Assembly (NCBI GenBank): GCA_023411115.1
Contig: JAEYPF010000018.1
Span: forward strand, 1-64,000
Length of the DNA: 64,000 nt
Reading direction: 5' to 3'
DNA from: Methanobacteriota archaeon
Lineage (GTDB): Archaea; Methanobacteriota; Methanobacteria; Methanobacteriales; Methanobacteriaceae
Shown here: positions 56,932 through 64,000 of the stretch, piece by piece
Layout of the letters: each line of letters starts with the position of its first letter
How positions within the stretch are numbered: position 1 is the stretch's first letter
Translations under genes and position numbers: made by a program
The notes under the pieces: model-generated
Told to the model about the DNA's origin: nothing
Databases searched by the model: none
The model's input: only the letters and a program-made list of their open reading frames with translations

Positions 56932-56964
56932 GCATCGTTAGGTCCATAATTATGCGCTGTTAAA
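56932..56964. repeat. 33-bp copy of DUF11 gene sequence in non-coding DNA
   Basis: Thirty-three bases beginning GCATCGTTAGGTCC and ending GCGCTGTTAAA are identical to two places inside the DUF11 gene (near 52664 and 53759, type B repeats). No DUF11 frame surrounds this copy. It is followed by a hairpin and may be a recombination scar or the remnant of a lost repeat gene. Confidence 0.75.
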
Positions 56965-56969
56965 TTATA

Positions 56970-57008
56970 GAAGATAGCGTTGAATAATCTAAATTCAGCC
57001 CTATCTTC
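56970..57008 (+). terminator. Hairpin after the wHTH-V4R gene
   Basis: GAAGATAG (56970-56977) and CTATCTTC (57001-57008) form an 8-bp stem with a smaller inner stem TGAAT/ATTCA. TTTTAAT and TATTTTT follow. It could terminate transcription from the upstream gene. Confidence 0.4.
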
Positions 57009-57506
57009 TTTTAATGCTATTTTTGGATAGATTGAAATCAGTATTAATCCTCATTTTTATAAAAATTAATTTGCATTATAATCACTATTTTTGTACGCTA
57101 ACATTAACTCAACGTTCTTAACCTGTTTGAGAAACCATAATATCAACTTATCAGTTTACAATAATGAAAACAACCCTTATAGAAGTAATAATTATAAAAA
57201 TCAAGTGAAAAACAACGATGACTAAGATTAGATTCAAATCACTTTAATTCAACATTAAGCATATTTAGAGCCATTATATACATAATATCACTTTATACGC
57301 GTGTAAATATATTTTTAATAAGTCCAATTAACATACTTTTATGTATATTATAATAACATACTCTTAAAATAGCCCCATGCAGTTTATAACTTCCTAAAAG
57401 CTCTTTAATTAGCTTTAGTTACGTAAATATCCATAATCAGTTAATAGAAAAGTTTATTATTAGTATAAGTTAACAATAAATTAACAAACAAACAGGAGGT
57501 GATTGA
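57009..57506. other. AT-rich intergenic region
   Basis: Nearly 500 bases before the first PepSY-like gene, with no supported gene. T-rich and A-rich tracts and a probable TATA element (TTTATTATTAG near 57453) are the only visible features. Confidence 0.35.
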
Positions 57507-58079
57507 ATGGCGTTTAAAAGTATCTTTAATTTCTTAGTAATATCTATTTTAATAATAACAATTTTAAACTGTACTTATGCCGATACAGGGCCATATGTAG
57601 GCGAAAATCAGGCTAAACATGTAGTGCAGAACTATTTAAACTCACATGGTCTTCCTTATAAAGTTACAACAGCAACATATATGATAGAACTTCATGATTA
57701 TTGGAAAACAAACCATACAAAATGGGTTTCTTCATCACAATTTGATACTATGAGAAACAATAATGAGACTTTTGAAGGAGAACCAGTAGATAATTATTAT
57801 GGGAGCGGCACCCCTTCAGCTTGGAAAGTAAATGTAGCAAACAGTCAGGGTAGAGAAATCGGAAATATTTGGGTAGATGTTTATGGAACTGGCAAAATAA
57901 TTAAAATTAATTTACCTAATAATCAAGACACTACAAATAACGTTAATAGCACTAATGTCACTAATACTACAATCCCCATATCCCAAGAGTCATCAAGCAG
58001 TGATACAGTATTTATATTTGGTATAATCATTTTAATTAGTGCAATAGGTGCTGGCTATTTCATGTACACTAGAATATGA
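57507..58079 (+). CDS. Secreted, C-terminally anchored PepSY-like protein (copy 1)
   Basis: A 190-residue exported protein. A signal peptide of about 25 residues (FLVISILIITILNCTYA) is followed by a domain starting YVGENQAKHVVQNYLNSHGL, which resembles a PepSY helix-strand pattern, and then an Asn/Thr-rich linker. It ends with one membrane helix (IFGIIILISAIGAGYFMY). AGGAGGTGATT precedes the ATG. It has a paralog 1.3 kb downstream and overlaps nothing; an M28-like peptidase lies between the two. PepSY proteins often inhibit peptidases, which suggests a functional link. Confidence 0.75.
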   Translation: MAFKSIFNFLVISILIITILNCTYADTGPYVGENQAKHVVQNYLNSHGLPYKVTTATYMIELHDYWKTNHTKWVSSSQFDTMRNNNETFEGEPVDNYYGSGTPSAWKVNVANSQGREIGNIWVDVYGTGKIIKINLPNNQDTTNNVNSTNVTNTTIPISQESSSSDTVFIFGIIILISAIGAGYFMYTRI

Positions 58080-58120
58080 GGGTAATTCCCTCTTTTTATA
58101 TTTTTATAGGGGCAAATCAA

Positions 58121-59200
58121 ATGAATTTTAAAATAATATTTATTCCAATCATAATCTTTATCTTTATTACATCTTCTTTATTAATTAATTCAAATAACGA
58201 CAATAAGTCTTCCGATTTATCAATGGTATCAGATATTAAATATATTTCAAAAGAAATAGGCCCTAGACCTGCAGGTTCTGAAAATGAAAAGAAAACTGCC
58301 GATTATCTCATATCAAAATTCAACAGTTATGGAGTCAAAACCGAAGTTCAGGAATTTAAATATTATTCAATGGATACAAAGAATATAAAAAGCTCTGAAA
58401 ACGTTATAGGCACAATAAATGGGACTTCCTCCCAACAGATAATCATTTGTGCAGATTTAGATACTGTAAAAGATAAAAATACTGGCAATTACACTGAAGG
58501 TGCCAATGATGACGTAACCCCCCTTGCAGTGCTCATAGGGCTTGCGAAAAAATATCAACATGAAAATCCTTACTTTACCATAAAATTAATAGGTTTTGGA
58601 GCAGGTGAAGATCCATATACATTTCCAGTTAATGAGAGTCCAAGAACCAGTTTAAGCCCAGAAGAATATAATAAAATCATATATATACCTTATCTGATAG
58701 GTGCAAGACATTATGTTCTTGAGAATCAAAATTCTATCAATGATACAGTTGCTGTTATAAGTCTAGAGGCCGTTGGAGAGGGTACACCTAGTTTTGTAAG
58801 CCAGGATTCATTCGTTGAAAATAATCAATCTTTTGTAGATTTTCTAGTTTCAAATGCTAGACTTAACGGTTTCAATGCTAAAAAAATCGATTTTATGACT
58901 TTTAAAGAACCTCAAGGTAGAGAAGATCCAATCAGCCATATTTATCTGCCTTTTTCATATGCTAATATCCCTTCTACTTTTTTAACATGTCTAGAAAACC
59001 CATATATCAACTCTTCAGTCCATAATGATAGTGAAATGCCAGGATATCTTACAGTAGAAGATAACTATGAAAATCTAGTGAAAAATAATGGTGGGGAAAA
59101 ACAGCTTCAAGAGCATCTTGAATCAATACTATACATTGTGAAAAGCAGTATAAACAAAATGTCCATTATTTATGCATTAAAAAACCATTCAATGACCTAA
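58121..59200 (+). CDS. M28-family peptidase homolog with altered metal ligands
   Basis: A 359-residue exported or membrane-anchored protein with one N-terminal hydrophobic segment (IFIPIIIFIFITSSLLI). The M28 fold starts with ISKEIGPRPAGSENEKKTAD. The metal-ligand positions read IICADLDTV where H-x-D is usual, EGANDDVTPLAVL (Asp kept), FGAGEDPYT (one Glu kept) and ISLEAVGEG (Glu for Asp), with a late His in SSVHNDSEM. The changes suggest an altered metal site or a non-catalytic homolog. I chose the ATG opening MNFKIIFIP, which has AGGGG before it; a longer frame overlaps the upstream stop. Confidence 0.75.
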   Translation: MNFKIIFIPIIIFIFITSSLLINSNNDNKSSDLSMVSDIKYISKEIGPRPAGSENEKKTADYLISKFNSYGVKTEVQEFKYYSMDTKNIKSSENVIGTINGTSSQQIIICADLDTVKDKNTGNYTEGANDDVTPLAVLIGLAKKYQHENPYFTIKLIGFGAGEDPYTFPVNESPRTSLSPEEYNKIIYIPYLIGARHYVLENQNSINDTVAVISLEAVGEGTPSFVSQDSFVENNQSFVDFLVSNARLNGFNAKKIDFMTFKEPQGREDPISHIYLPFSYANIPSTFLTCLENPYINSSVHNDSEMPGYLTVEDNYENLVKNNGGEKQLQEHLESILYIVKSSINKMSIIYALKNHSMT

Positions 59201-59342
59201 TTATTCTTTTTTTATGTGACCACGTTGATTTGTTCTTAGCCTACTTAACTTAAATTCCTTCAATTAGTGTCTAATTTATGCATAACTATTTATTGTTAGT
59301 TAAGTCCATAATAAATCAAAAAATTAAACGGGGGTCGATTAA

Positions 59343-59912
59343 ATGTTGGCTAAAAATATCTTTAGATTTTTATTAATAGCGGTTTTTGTAATGGGAATTT
59401 TAAATTTTGCCTATGCTGATTCGGGACCTACTCTAGGTGCTAATCAGGCTCAAAAGATAGCACAAAATTATCTAAACTCACATAACTTGCCTTACAAAGC
59501 AGTTACTCCAGGCTGGGATGATTGGAAAGTTAAGGTCAAGGATACTAAAACTGGCGAAGTAAAATGGATACCTATGAGTGTAGCCAAGGCAGATAGTCCT
59601 GATTTCGGTGGACCGGGCAGATATAAATGGATTGAAGGTTATAATTCTGCATGGGTTGTACAGGTCAATGATCAAAATGGAAAAAACGTTGGAAGGATTT
59701 ACGTAGATTCCGAGAATGGTAACGTTCTAAAAGCAATTTTAGATCCAGTAACTCCAACTAATCAAAACCAATCCACAACAAATACAACAAATACAACAAA
59801 TAACACAATTCCAACAACTCAAGAGTCAGGTAACAACAATATACTCATAGCAGGCATAATTGTCCTAATTGTTGCAATAGGTGCTGGCTATTTCATGTAT
59901 AGTAGAATGTGA
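59343..59912 (+). CDS. Secreted, C-terminally anchored PepSY-like protein (copy 2)
   Basis: A 189-residue paralog of the protein at 57.5 kb with the same plan: signal peptide (FLLIAVFVMGILNFAYA), the domain LGANQAQKIAQNYLNSHNLP, a Trp-containing segment (GWDDWKVKVKDTKTGEVKW), a Thr/Asn-rich linker and the membrane anchor IAGIIVLIVAIGAGYFMYSR. GGGGGTCG precedes the ATG. The two copies bracket the M28-like gene, so one duplicated unit may have formed an operon with it. Confidence 0.75.
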   Translation: MLAKNIFRFLLIAVFVMGILNFAYADSGPTLGANQAQKIAQNYLNSHNLPYKAVTPGWDDWKVKVKDTKTGEVKWIPMSVAKADSPDFGGPGRYKWIEGYNSAWVVQVNDQNGKNVGRIYVDSENGNVLKAILDPVTPTNQNQSTTNTTNTTNNTIPTTQESGNNNILIAGIIVLIVAIGAGYFMYSRM

Positions 59913-59956
59913 GGTTTAACCTCATCATTCTTTTTTTAATTTTTAAAATAATTTAA

Positions 59957-61240
59957 TCATTCAGAAAAACTAACCCTTTCAAACTTCTCCAACTTATCTA
60001 AAGGCTTGGTCGCGTCAACTCCAACCTTAGTAGTTGTACCATCAGGGGTTGCGCAAGGATCAAGTGAAGAACCTCTAGCCCCCGGCACGATCATGATATC
60101 TTCATCGCCTTTAACACGTGTTGCAATGGCATACTCAAGATCTTCAGGATTAAATATGTCAATATCCTCATCCACAACAATTGCATGCTTCAAAGAAGGA
60201 TGAGCCGCAAGTGCTGCCATTAAAACATTCTTTCCATCACCCTGAGTTTGTTTCTTTATGGAAACCGCAGCATGGAGCCAGCAGCAGCCCCCTTCAGTTA
60301 AAACAACGTTTTGAACTGTTGGAACCGTATTTAAAACTGCATTATAAATTCTTGGCTCTTGTGGAAGGCCTTGTAAAAGCCTGTGTTCAAATCCAGCCGG
60401 CATTATGGCGTGATAAAATGGATTTTCCTTACAATGTATTTTATCAATTTCTATAACTGGTTCATTTCGCACAACGTCATAAGTATCTGTTAAATCCACA
60501 AATGGCCCTTCAGGAGCCCTTTCATGAGGTAGAATTTTACCTTCCATGATTATTTCGGCATCAGGTACTTCCAAATCAACACCCTCACACTCCACAAGTT
60601 TCATATTTCCTTTATGGAAACTATTTGCAACTTCAAGCTCATCTGTTGTAATTGGAACTGATGTAGTGGTTGCAAGGAGTGTTGCAGGATGCATACCTAC
60701 TACTATTGCAATTTCAAGAGGTTTATCCATCTCCTCTGCTTTTTTATAATAAGTATAAAGATTTCTTGGAACTATTCTTATTCCAAGCCGGTTTTTGCCC
60801 GAAACAAGCATTCTGTGAATAGATGCATTTCTTATTCCAGTTTCAGGATCTTTTGCTATTACGACCCCTGCAGTCATATAAGCCCCACCGTCCTTTTTAT
60901 AGTAAGTTGGTACTGGAATTTCACCTAAATCTGGCTCATTTTGGGTATTAAAACTCTTTTTAACACTTTCAATGTTTTCAACAGGTATAGGATTCTCAGT
61001 TGCTTTCATTATACTCTTTGTAATCTCTGGTACTGTAACTGAAATTCCGCGTGCAATCTTATCCCTTGTGTTGCAAATACCAGATATAATCTTCATATTG
61101 TAGTCTTTAACATTTTCAAAGATTACTGTATCCTTTGGATGTTCCCTCAGGACCTTTGCAACTTCATATTTAGTAGAAACTTCATCTTCAATTTTTATAA
61201 CCTTAAATTCATTTTCAAGAATCTTCAAAAATTCCCTCAT
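59957..61240 (-). CDS. UbiD-family decarboxylase (archaeal mevalonate pathway type)
   Basis: A 427-residue UbiD-like enzyme using prenylated FMN. In archaea this group includes anhydromevalonate-phosphate decarboxylase of the modified mevalonate pathway. Recognisable segments are MTAGVVIAKDPETGIRNASI, the metal/cofactor-binding HRMLV, PHERAPEGPFVDLTDTYD (with the catalytic E-x4-E type residues) and VVDEDIDIFNPEDLEYA. I chose the ATG opening MREFLKILENEF; longer frames start at TTG without support. A micro-protein and purE lie upstream in the same direction. Confidence 0.88.
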   Translation of the reverse strand: MREFLKILENEFKVIKIEDEVSTKYEVAKVLREHPKDTVIFENVKDYNMKIISGICNTRDKIARGISVTVPEITKSIMKATENPIPVENIESVKKSFNTQNEPDLGEIPVPTYYKKDGGAYMTAGVVIAKDPETGIRNASIHRMLVSGKNRLGIRIVPRNLYTYYKKAEEMDKPLEIAIVVGMHPATLLATTTSVPITTDELEVANSFHKGNMKLVECEGVDLEVPDAEIIMEGKILPHERAPEGPFVDLTDTYDVVRNEPVIEIDKIHCKENPFYHAIMPAGFEHRLLQGLPQEPRIYNAVLNTVPTVQNVVLTEGGCCWLHAAVSIKKQTQGDGKNVLMAALAAHPSLKHAIVVDEDIDIFNPEDLEYAIATRVKGDEDIMIVPGARGSSLDPCATPDGTTTKVGVDATKPLDKLEKFERVSFSE

Positions 61241-61253
61241 AATTACCAACTCG

Positions 61254-61394
61254 TTAATTACCAAAAATTACTGCAGCCACTATTATTAGTATAAAAACTG
61301 CCATTCCTAACAATATAAGGTTTACAGAACATCCGCATTGACCTGTTTGGCAGGTTTTACTATTAATATGAGTTTTATCTTTTATTTCTTTCAT
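61254..61394 (-). CDS. Cys-containing single-helix micro-protein (46 aa)
   Basis: A short frame encodes MKEIKDKTHINSKTCQTGQC, then GCSVNLILLGMAVFILIIVA and AAVIFGN. Three cysteines sit before one hydrophobic helix, as in a small anchored metal- or disulfide-bearing protein; an ATG two codons upstream is the alternative start. AAGGGATG lies just before. It fills the gap between purE and the UbiD gene, with its stop 13 bases before the UbiD start, so the three are likely one operon. Confidence 0.6.
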   Translation of the reverse strand: MKEIKDKTHINSKTCQTGQCGCSVNLILLGMAVFILIIVAAVIFGN

Positions 61395-61426
61395 CTGCAT
61401 CCCTTAAACTATCCAATCCAGATATA

Positions 61427-62452
61427 TCACTGGCTACATTCGATATTTCCTTTAAATCGTGTTATATCTTCCTCAATATCTTTATTCATAATTCCAAGCA
61501 TTTCACCAGCGAGAATTGCAGCATTACCTCCATTATCTATCCCTACTGTTGCAACAGGGACTCCAGGAGGCATATCAACCATTGAAAACAGTGCATCCAT
61601 TCCATCAAGTCTAATTGAGCATGGGACTCCTATAACTGGTTTTTCTGTATAAGCCACAATAGCCCCTGTAACATGCGCTGATAAACCAGTTATAGCTATA
61701 AAAAGCTTGGCATTTTTAACCTTCTTTAAATGATCTTCAAATTTTTTAGGGTATCTTACAGGAGATATTACGCTGAAATCATAAGATACATTCATTTTAT
61801 CGAGGAAATTGGTAGTTTTCTTTGCAAATTTAATGTCTGAATAACTTCCCGCGATTACGGCCACATCAAGGTTTTTTAATTCATCAGATTTATAATCTTC
61901 AAATGAATCATTCTTAAACTCATTTTTTGGAATGTTAAATGACATAGGAGAATAATAATCGCCATTAATCTTCTCAAGAAGTTTCTTTTCATCTTTATCT
62001 ATTTTTTCAAAGAAGGATTTCCTCATCGATGAAACTCTCTCCCTTATTTCTTCGTCATGAATTCCAATTATCTGTGCGGCGAGTAATGCTCCATTTTCAC
62101 CACGATTTATTCCAACTGTTGCAACGGGTGCTCCAAAAGGCATTTGAACTGAAGCATATAGTGCATCAAGCCCACCTAATTTAACATCTACAGGCACTCC
62201 TACCACCGGTTTGTGGGTATTTGCTGCTATAATTCCGGGTAAGTGAGCTGAAAGCCCTGCAATACCTATAAATACTTCTATTTCATTTTTAGTAGATTCC
62301 ATTACGATTTTTTTAACTTTTTCGTGCGTTCTATGTGCGGAAGCTACTTTAATATCATAAGGAATACATAATTTTTCCAATATATCTATAGCTTTTTTAG
62401 CTATATCAAAATCAGATGAGCTTCCCAGTAATATCATAACTCTTGGTTTCAT
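61427..62452 (-). CDS. purE: Tandem PurE (AIR carboxylase/N5-CAIR mutase) protein
   Basis: A 341-residue protein made of two PurE domains, as known in Methanobacteriales. The first (residues 1-155) has ILLGSSSDFDIAK, the catalytic VASAHRTHEK and GIAGLSAHLPGIIA. The second (from about 185) has VIAGSYSDIKFAK and ITGLSAHVTGAIVAY, but the active-site segment reads VISPVRYPKKFEDH and lacks the SAHR histidine. The second domain is therefore probably non-catalytic and structural or regulatory. GGTGT precedes the ATG. Confidence 0.93.
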   Translation of the reverse strand: MKPRVMILLGSSSDFDIAKKAIDILEKLCIPYDIKVASAHRTHEKVKKIVMESTKNEIEVFIGIAGLSAHLPGIIAANTHKPVVGVPVDVKLGGLDALYASVQMPFGAPVATVGINRGENGALLAAQIIGIHDEEIRERVSSMRKSFFEKIDKDEKKLLEKINGDYYSPMSFNIPKNEFKNDSFEDYKSDELKNLDVAVIAGSYSDIKFAKKTTNFLDKMNVSYDFSVISPVRYPKKFEDHLKKVKNAKLFIAITGLSAHVTGAIVAYTEKPVIGVPCSIRLDGMDALFSMVDMPPGVPVATVGIDNGGNAAILAGEMLGIMNKDIEEDITRFKGNIECSQ

Positions 62453-62588
62453 TTTACACCTTCAATATTTATTAGCATTAAGTTATTATGTAGGAAAGTA
62501 AATATGGTAGTTTAGATATTTTCAATATAACTCGCATGGTTTATAAAATTTGATACAGTATCGGATATGAAAACTTGAGGTGTACAGT

Positions 62589-64000
62589 TTGTCATGGATT
62601 ATTCTAATTTTTGTATTACTAGTAATGTCAATCAGAAACAGAGGCTCAGAACCAAAAATGACAGTATCTATCGTGATTCCTGCTTACAATGAATCTAAAA
62701 CTGTAGGAAAAGTTGTTAAAGTTGTAAGTAGTTCAGATTGTGTTGATGAAATAATAGTTGTTGACGATGGATCCTATGACGAAACTGCAGAAGTTGCACA
62801 AAAAGCAGGGGCAACGGTTATAGTCCATTCTAAAAACGAAGGAAAAGGTGCAGCTATAAAAACTGGTTTTGAGAATTCAAATGGAGATATTGTTGCATTT
62901 ATAGACGCTGATTTAAAAAATTTAACCTCAAGTCAGGTAGAAAATATCATAAAGCCCATATTAGATGGGAAAGCAGATATTACCAAAACTAAATTTAAAA
63001 GAAAAGCAGGCAGAGTAACTGAATTGACAGCAAAACCGCTGCTTAACTTTTTTTTCCCAGAAATAAAGTTTGATCAACCTTTAAGTGGACAGTTTGCCGC
63101 GAAAAAAAGCTTTTTAAGTAAGATCAAACTTGAAGAAGACTACGGAGTTGACATTGGAATTGTACTGGATGCTGATGTTAGGGGAATGAGGATTAAGGAA
63201 GTTGACATTGGAAACATCGAACATTCACATTCTTCTATTGAAGGCTTAAATAAAATGGCCAACGAAGTGGTAAGAACCATAGTAGACAGGGCAATGGAAT
63301 ACGGTAGATTTTCCATGATGGATGATCTGGGAAAAAATATAAGAATGACCATTTTAGGACTCTCAATTATAACTTTAGGACTTATTTCTATATTCTTTGT
63401 TAACAAAATCCCATTACAACTGGGTCTGGTATTTTTAGTTGTTGGGCTAGTTATATCCATTTATTATGCGGTAAAGCTTGTAAGAAGAGTGATTACTATT
63501 CTTACAAAATCTAGTGGAAGGCTTCCTACCCTAAAATCTTTGTTTTATATGCACTTTCCAATTCTTGTTTCTGGTCTAATATTGCTTGTTATGATATCTG
63601 CATTAATAAATTCTGTAACTTTTACTGATGGATCAATATCAATACAGCCTGCTTCAGGTAATCTTGTGTTGATAAATCCAAGCGGTTTGCAGGTGGATAT
63701 AAGAGGACCTTATACTATAGATAGTGCGCTGGAAAATGAATACAGTGTTTTCAGGATTCCTGCTAAAGCTATGAATACATTAGAATTGAATTATGGGGAT
63801 TCTATATATATTTTCAATAAAAAATATACCATACTTCAAACGATACCTGGAGAGGATAATGTATTAAGGATGCCTCGTGATGCAAGAACATTCCTTGGTG
63901 TAGACATAGGAACGGTTATACCTGACAATAACATTAAAAACATCTTTAGTAATTTATATATTGAAAAATCCTTGCCAGTACAGGGAAGTATTAGTAATTT
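62589..64000 (+). CDS. Membrane-anchored family 2 glycosyltransferase (partial, 3' end outside window)
   Basis: The frame is open to the right edge (470 residues seen). It starts at TTG behind GAGGTG with a short hydrophobic anchor (MSWIILIFVLLVM), then a GT2 domain: VSIVIPAYNESKTV, the nucleotide-binding IIVVDDGSYD, and the DxD-type FIDADLK near residue 105. Two more membrane helices follow (about residues 260-305), one further, and a C-terminal extracytoplasmic domain. It resembles DPM-type enzymes that transfer sugars to lipid carriers. The end of the gene is beyond the window. Confidence 0.85.
   Translation, partial: MSWIILIFVLLVMSIRNRGSEPKMTVSIVIPAYNESKTVGKVVKVVSSSDCVDEIIVVDDGSYDETAEVAQKAGATVIVHSKNEGKGAAIKTGFENSNGDIVAFIDADLKNLTSSQVENIIKPILDGKADITKTKFKRKAGRVTELTAKPLLNFFFPEIKFDQPLSGQFAAKKSFLSKIKLEEDYGVDIGIVLDADVRGMRIKEVDIGNIEHSHSSIEGLNKMANEVVRTIVDRAMEYGRFSMMDDLGKNIRMTILGLSIITLGLISIFFVNKIPLQLGLVFLVVGLVISIYYAVKLVRRVITILTKSSGRLPTLKSLFYMHFPILVSGLILLVMISALINSVTFTDGSISIQPASGNLVLINPSGLQVDIRGPYTIDSALENEYSVFRIPAKAMNTLELNYGDSIYIFNKKYTILQTIPGEDNVLRMPRDARTFLGVDIGTVIPDNNIKNIFSNLYIEKSLPVQGSISN

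Overview
This AT-rich window comes from a methanogenic archaeon, most likely Methanobacterium or a close relative in the order Methanobacteriales. The reasoning rests on gene content: a coenzyme F390 synthetase, a short His-rich CfbA/CbiX chelatase of the coenzyme F430 route, a duplicated PurE, an archaeal UbiD-type decarboxylase, archaeal LeuRS and TruD, Get3/ArsA, pilin-like class III leaders, DUF11 surface repeats, GGTGA-type ribosome binding sites and a tRNA without encoded CCA. The species cannot be named from the sequence alone.

Layout. 0-7.2 kb is a copper island: CopB-type and CopA-type P-ATPases, a duplicated DUF305 protein, two micro-genes, two stand-alone YHS proteins and a NifX-like protein. 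7.3-11.6 kb holds a cyclase-family enzyme, small hypotheticals, TruD and F390 synthetase. 11.9-23.6 kb is a monovalent-cation island with a Na+/K+-like P-ATPase, a plasma-membrane-type H+ P-ATPase, two TrkH subunits, one TrkA, a UspA protein and an NCS2 permease. 23.6-26.9 kb carries a HAD phosphatase, an MTA/SAH (5'-deoxyadenosine) deaminase and HisG.

27-35.7 kb is an accessory region. It has two winged-helix regulator genes, each followed by a small three-helix membrane protein, a third lone copy of that membrane protein, a GT-C-like membrane enzyme, a MacB/FtsX-like ABC exporter and a DUF457 hydrolase. Its intergenic DNA is unusual in two ways. There are arrays of short perfect hairpins with three-base loops, a further one of which lies at 50.8 kb. 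There are also four promoters with TTTG boxes repeated every 11 bp just upstream of the TATA box, which suggests a local regulon.

35.8-52 kb is mainly housekeeping: a FAH-family enzyme, a compact ferritin-like protein, LeuRS, CutA, NadE, an Lrp/PRC-MgtE-CBS/NRAMP operon, Get3/ArsA, a possible Pepco-like protein, tRNA-Leu(CAG), two pilin-like proteins, a DUF35 protein, CfbA, ThiL and AmrS. 52.2-60 kb encodes cell-surface functions: a five-repeat DUF11 protein, a wHTH-V4R regulator, and two paralogous membrane-anchored secreted proteins flanking a degenerate M28 peptidase. 60-64 kb has UbiD, a micro-protein, the double PurE and the start of a membrane-anchored GT2 that runs off the window.

The strongest candidates for something undescribed are the triloop-hairpin arrays with their GC-rich head motif, and the phased TTTG-box promoters next to the wHTH/membrane-protein pairs.
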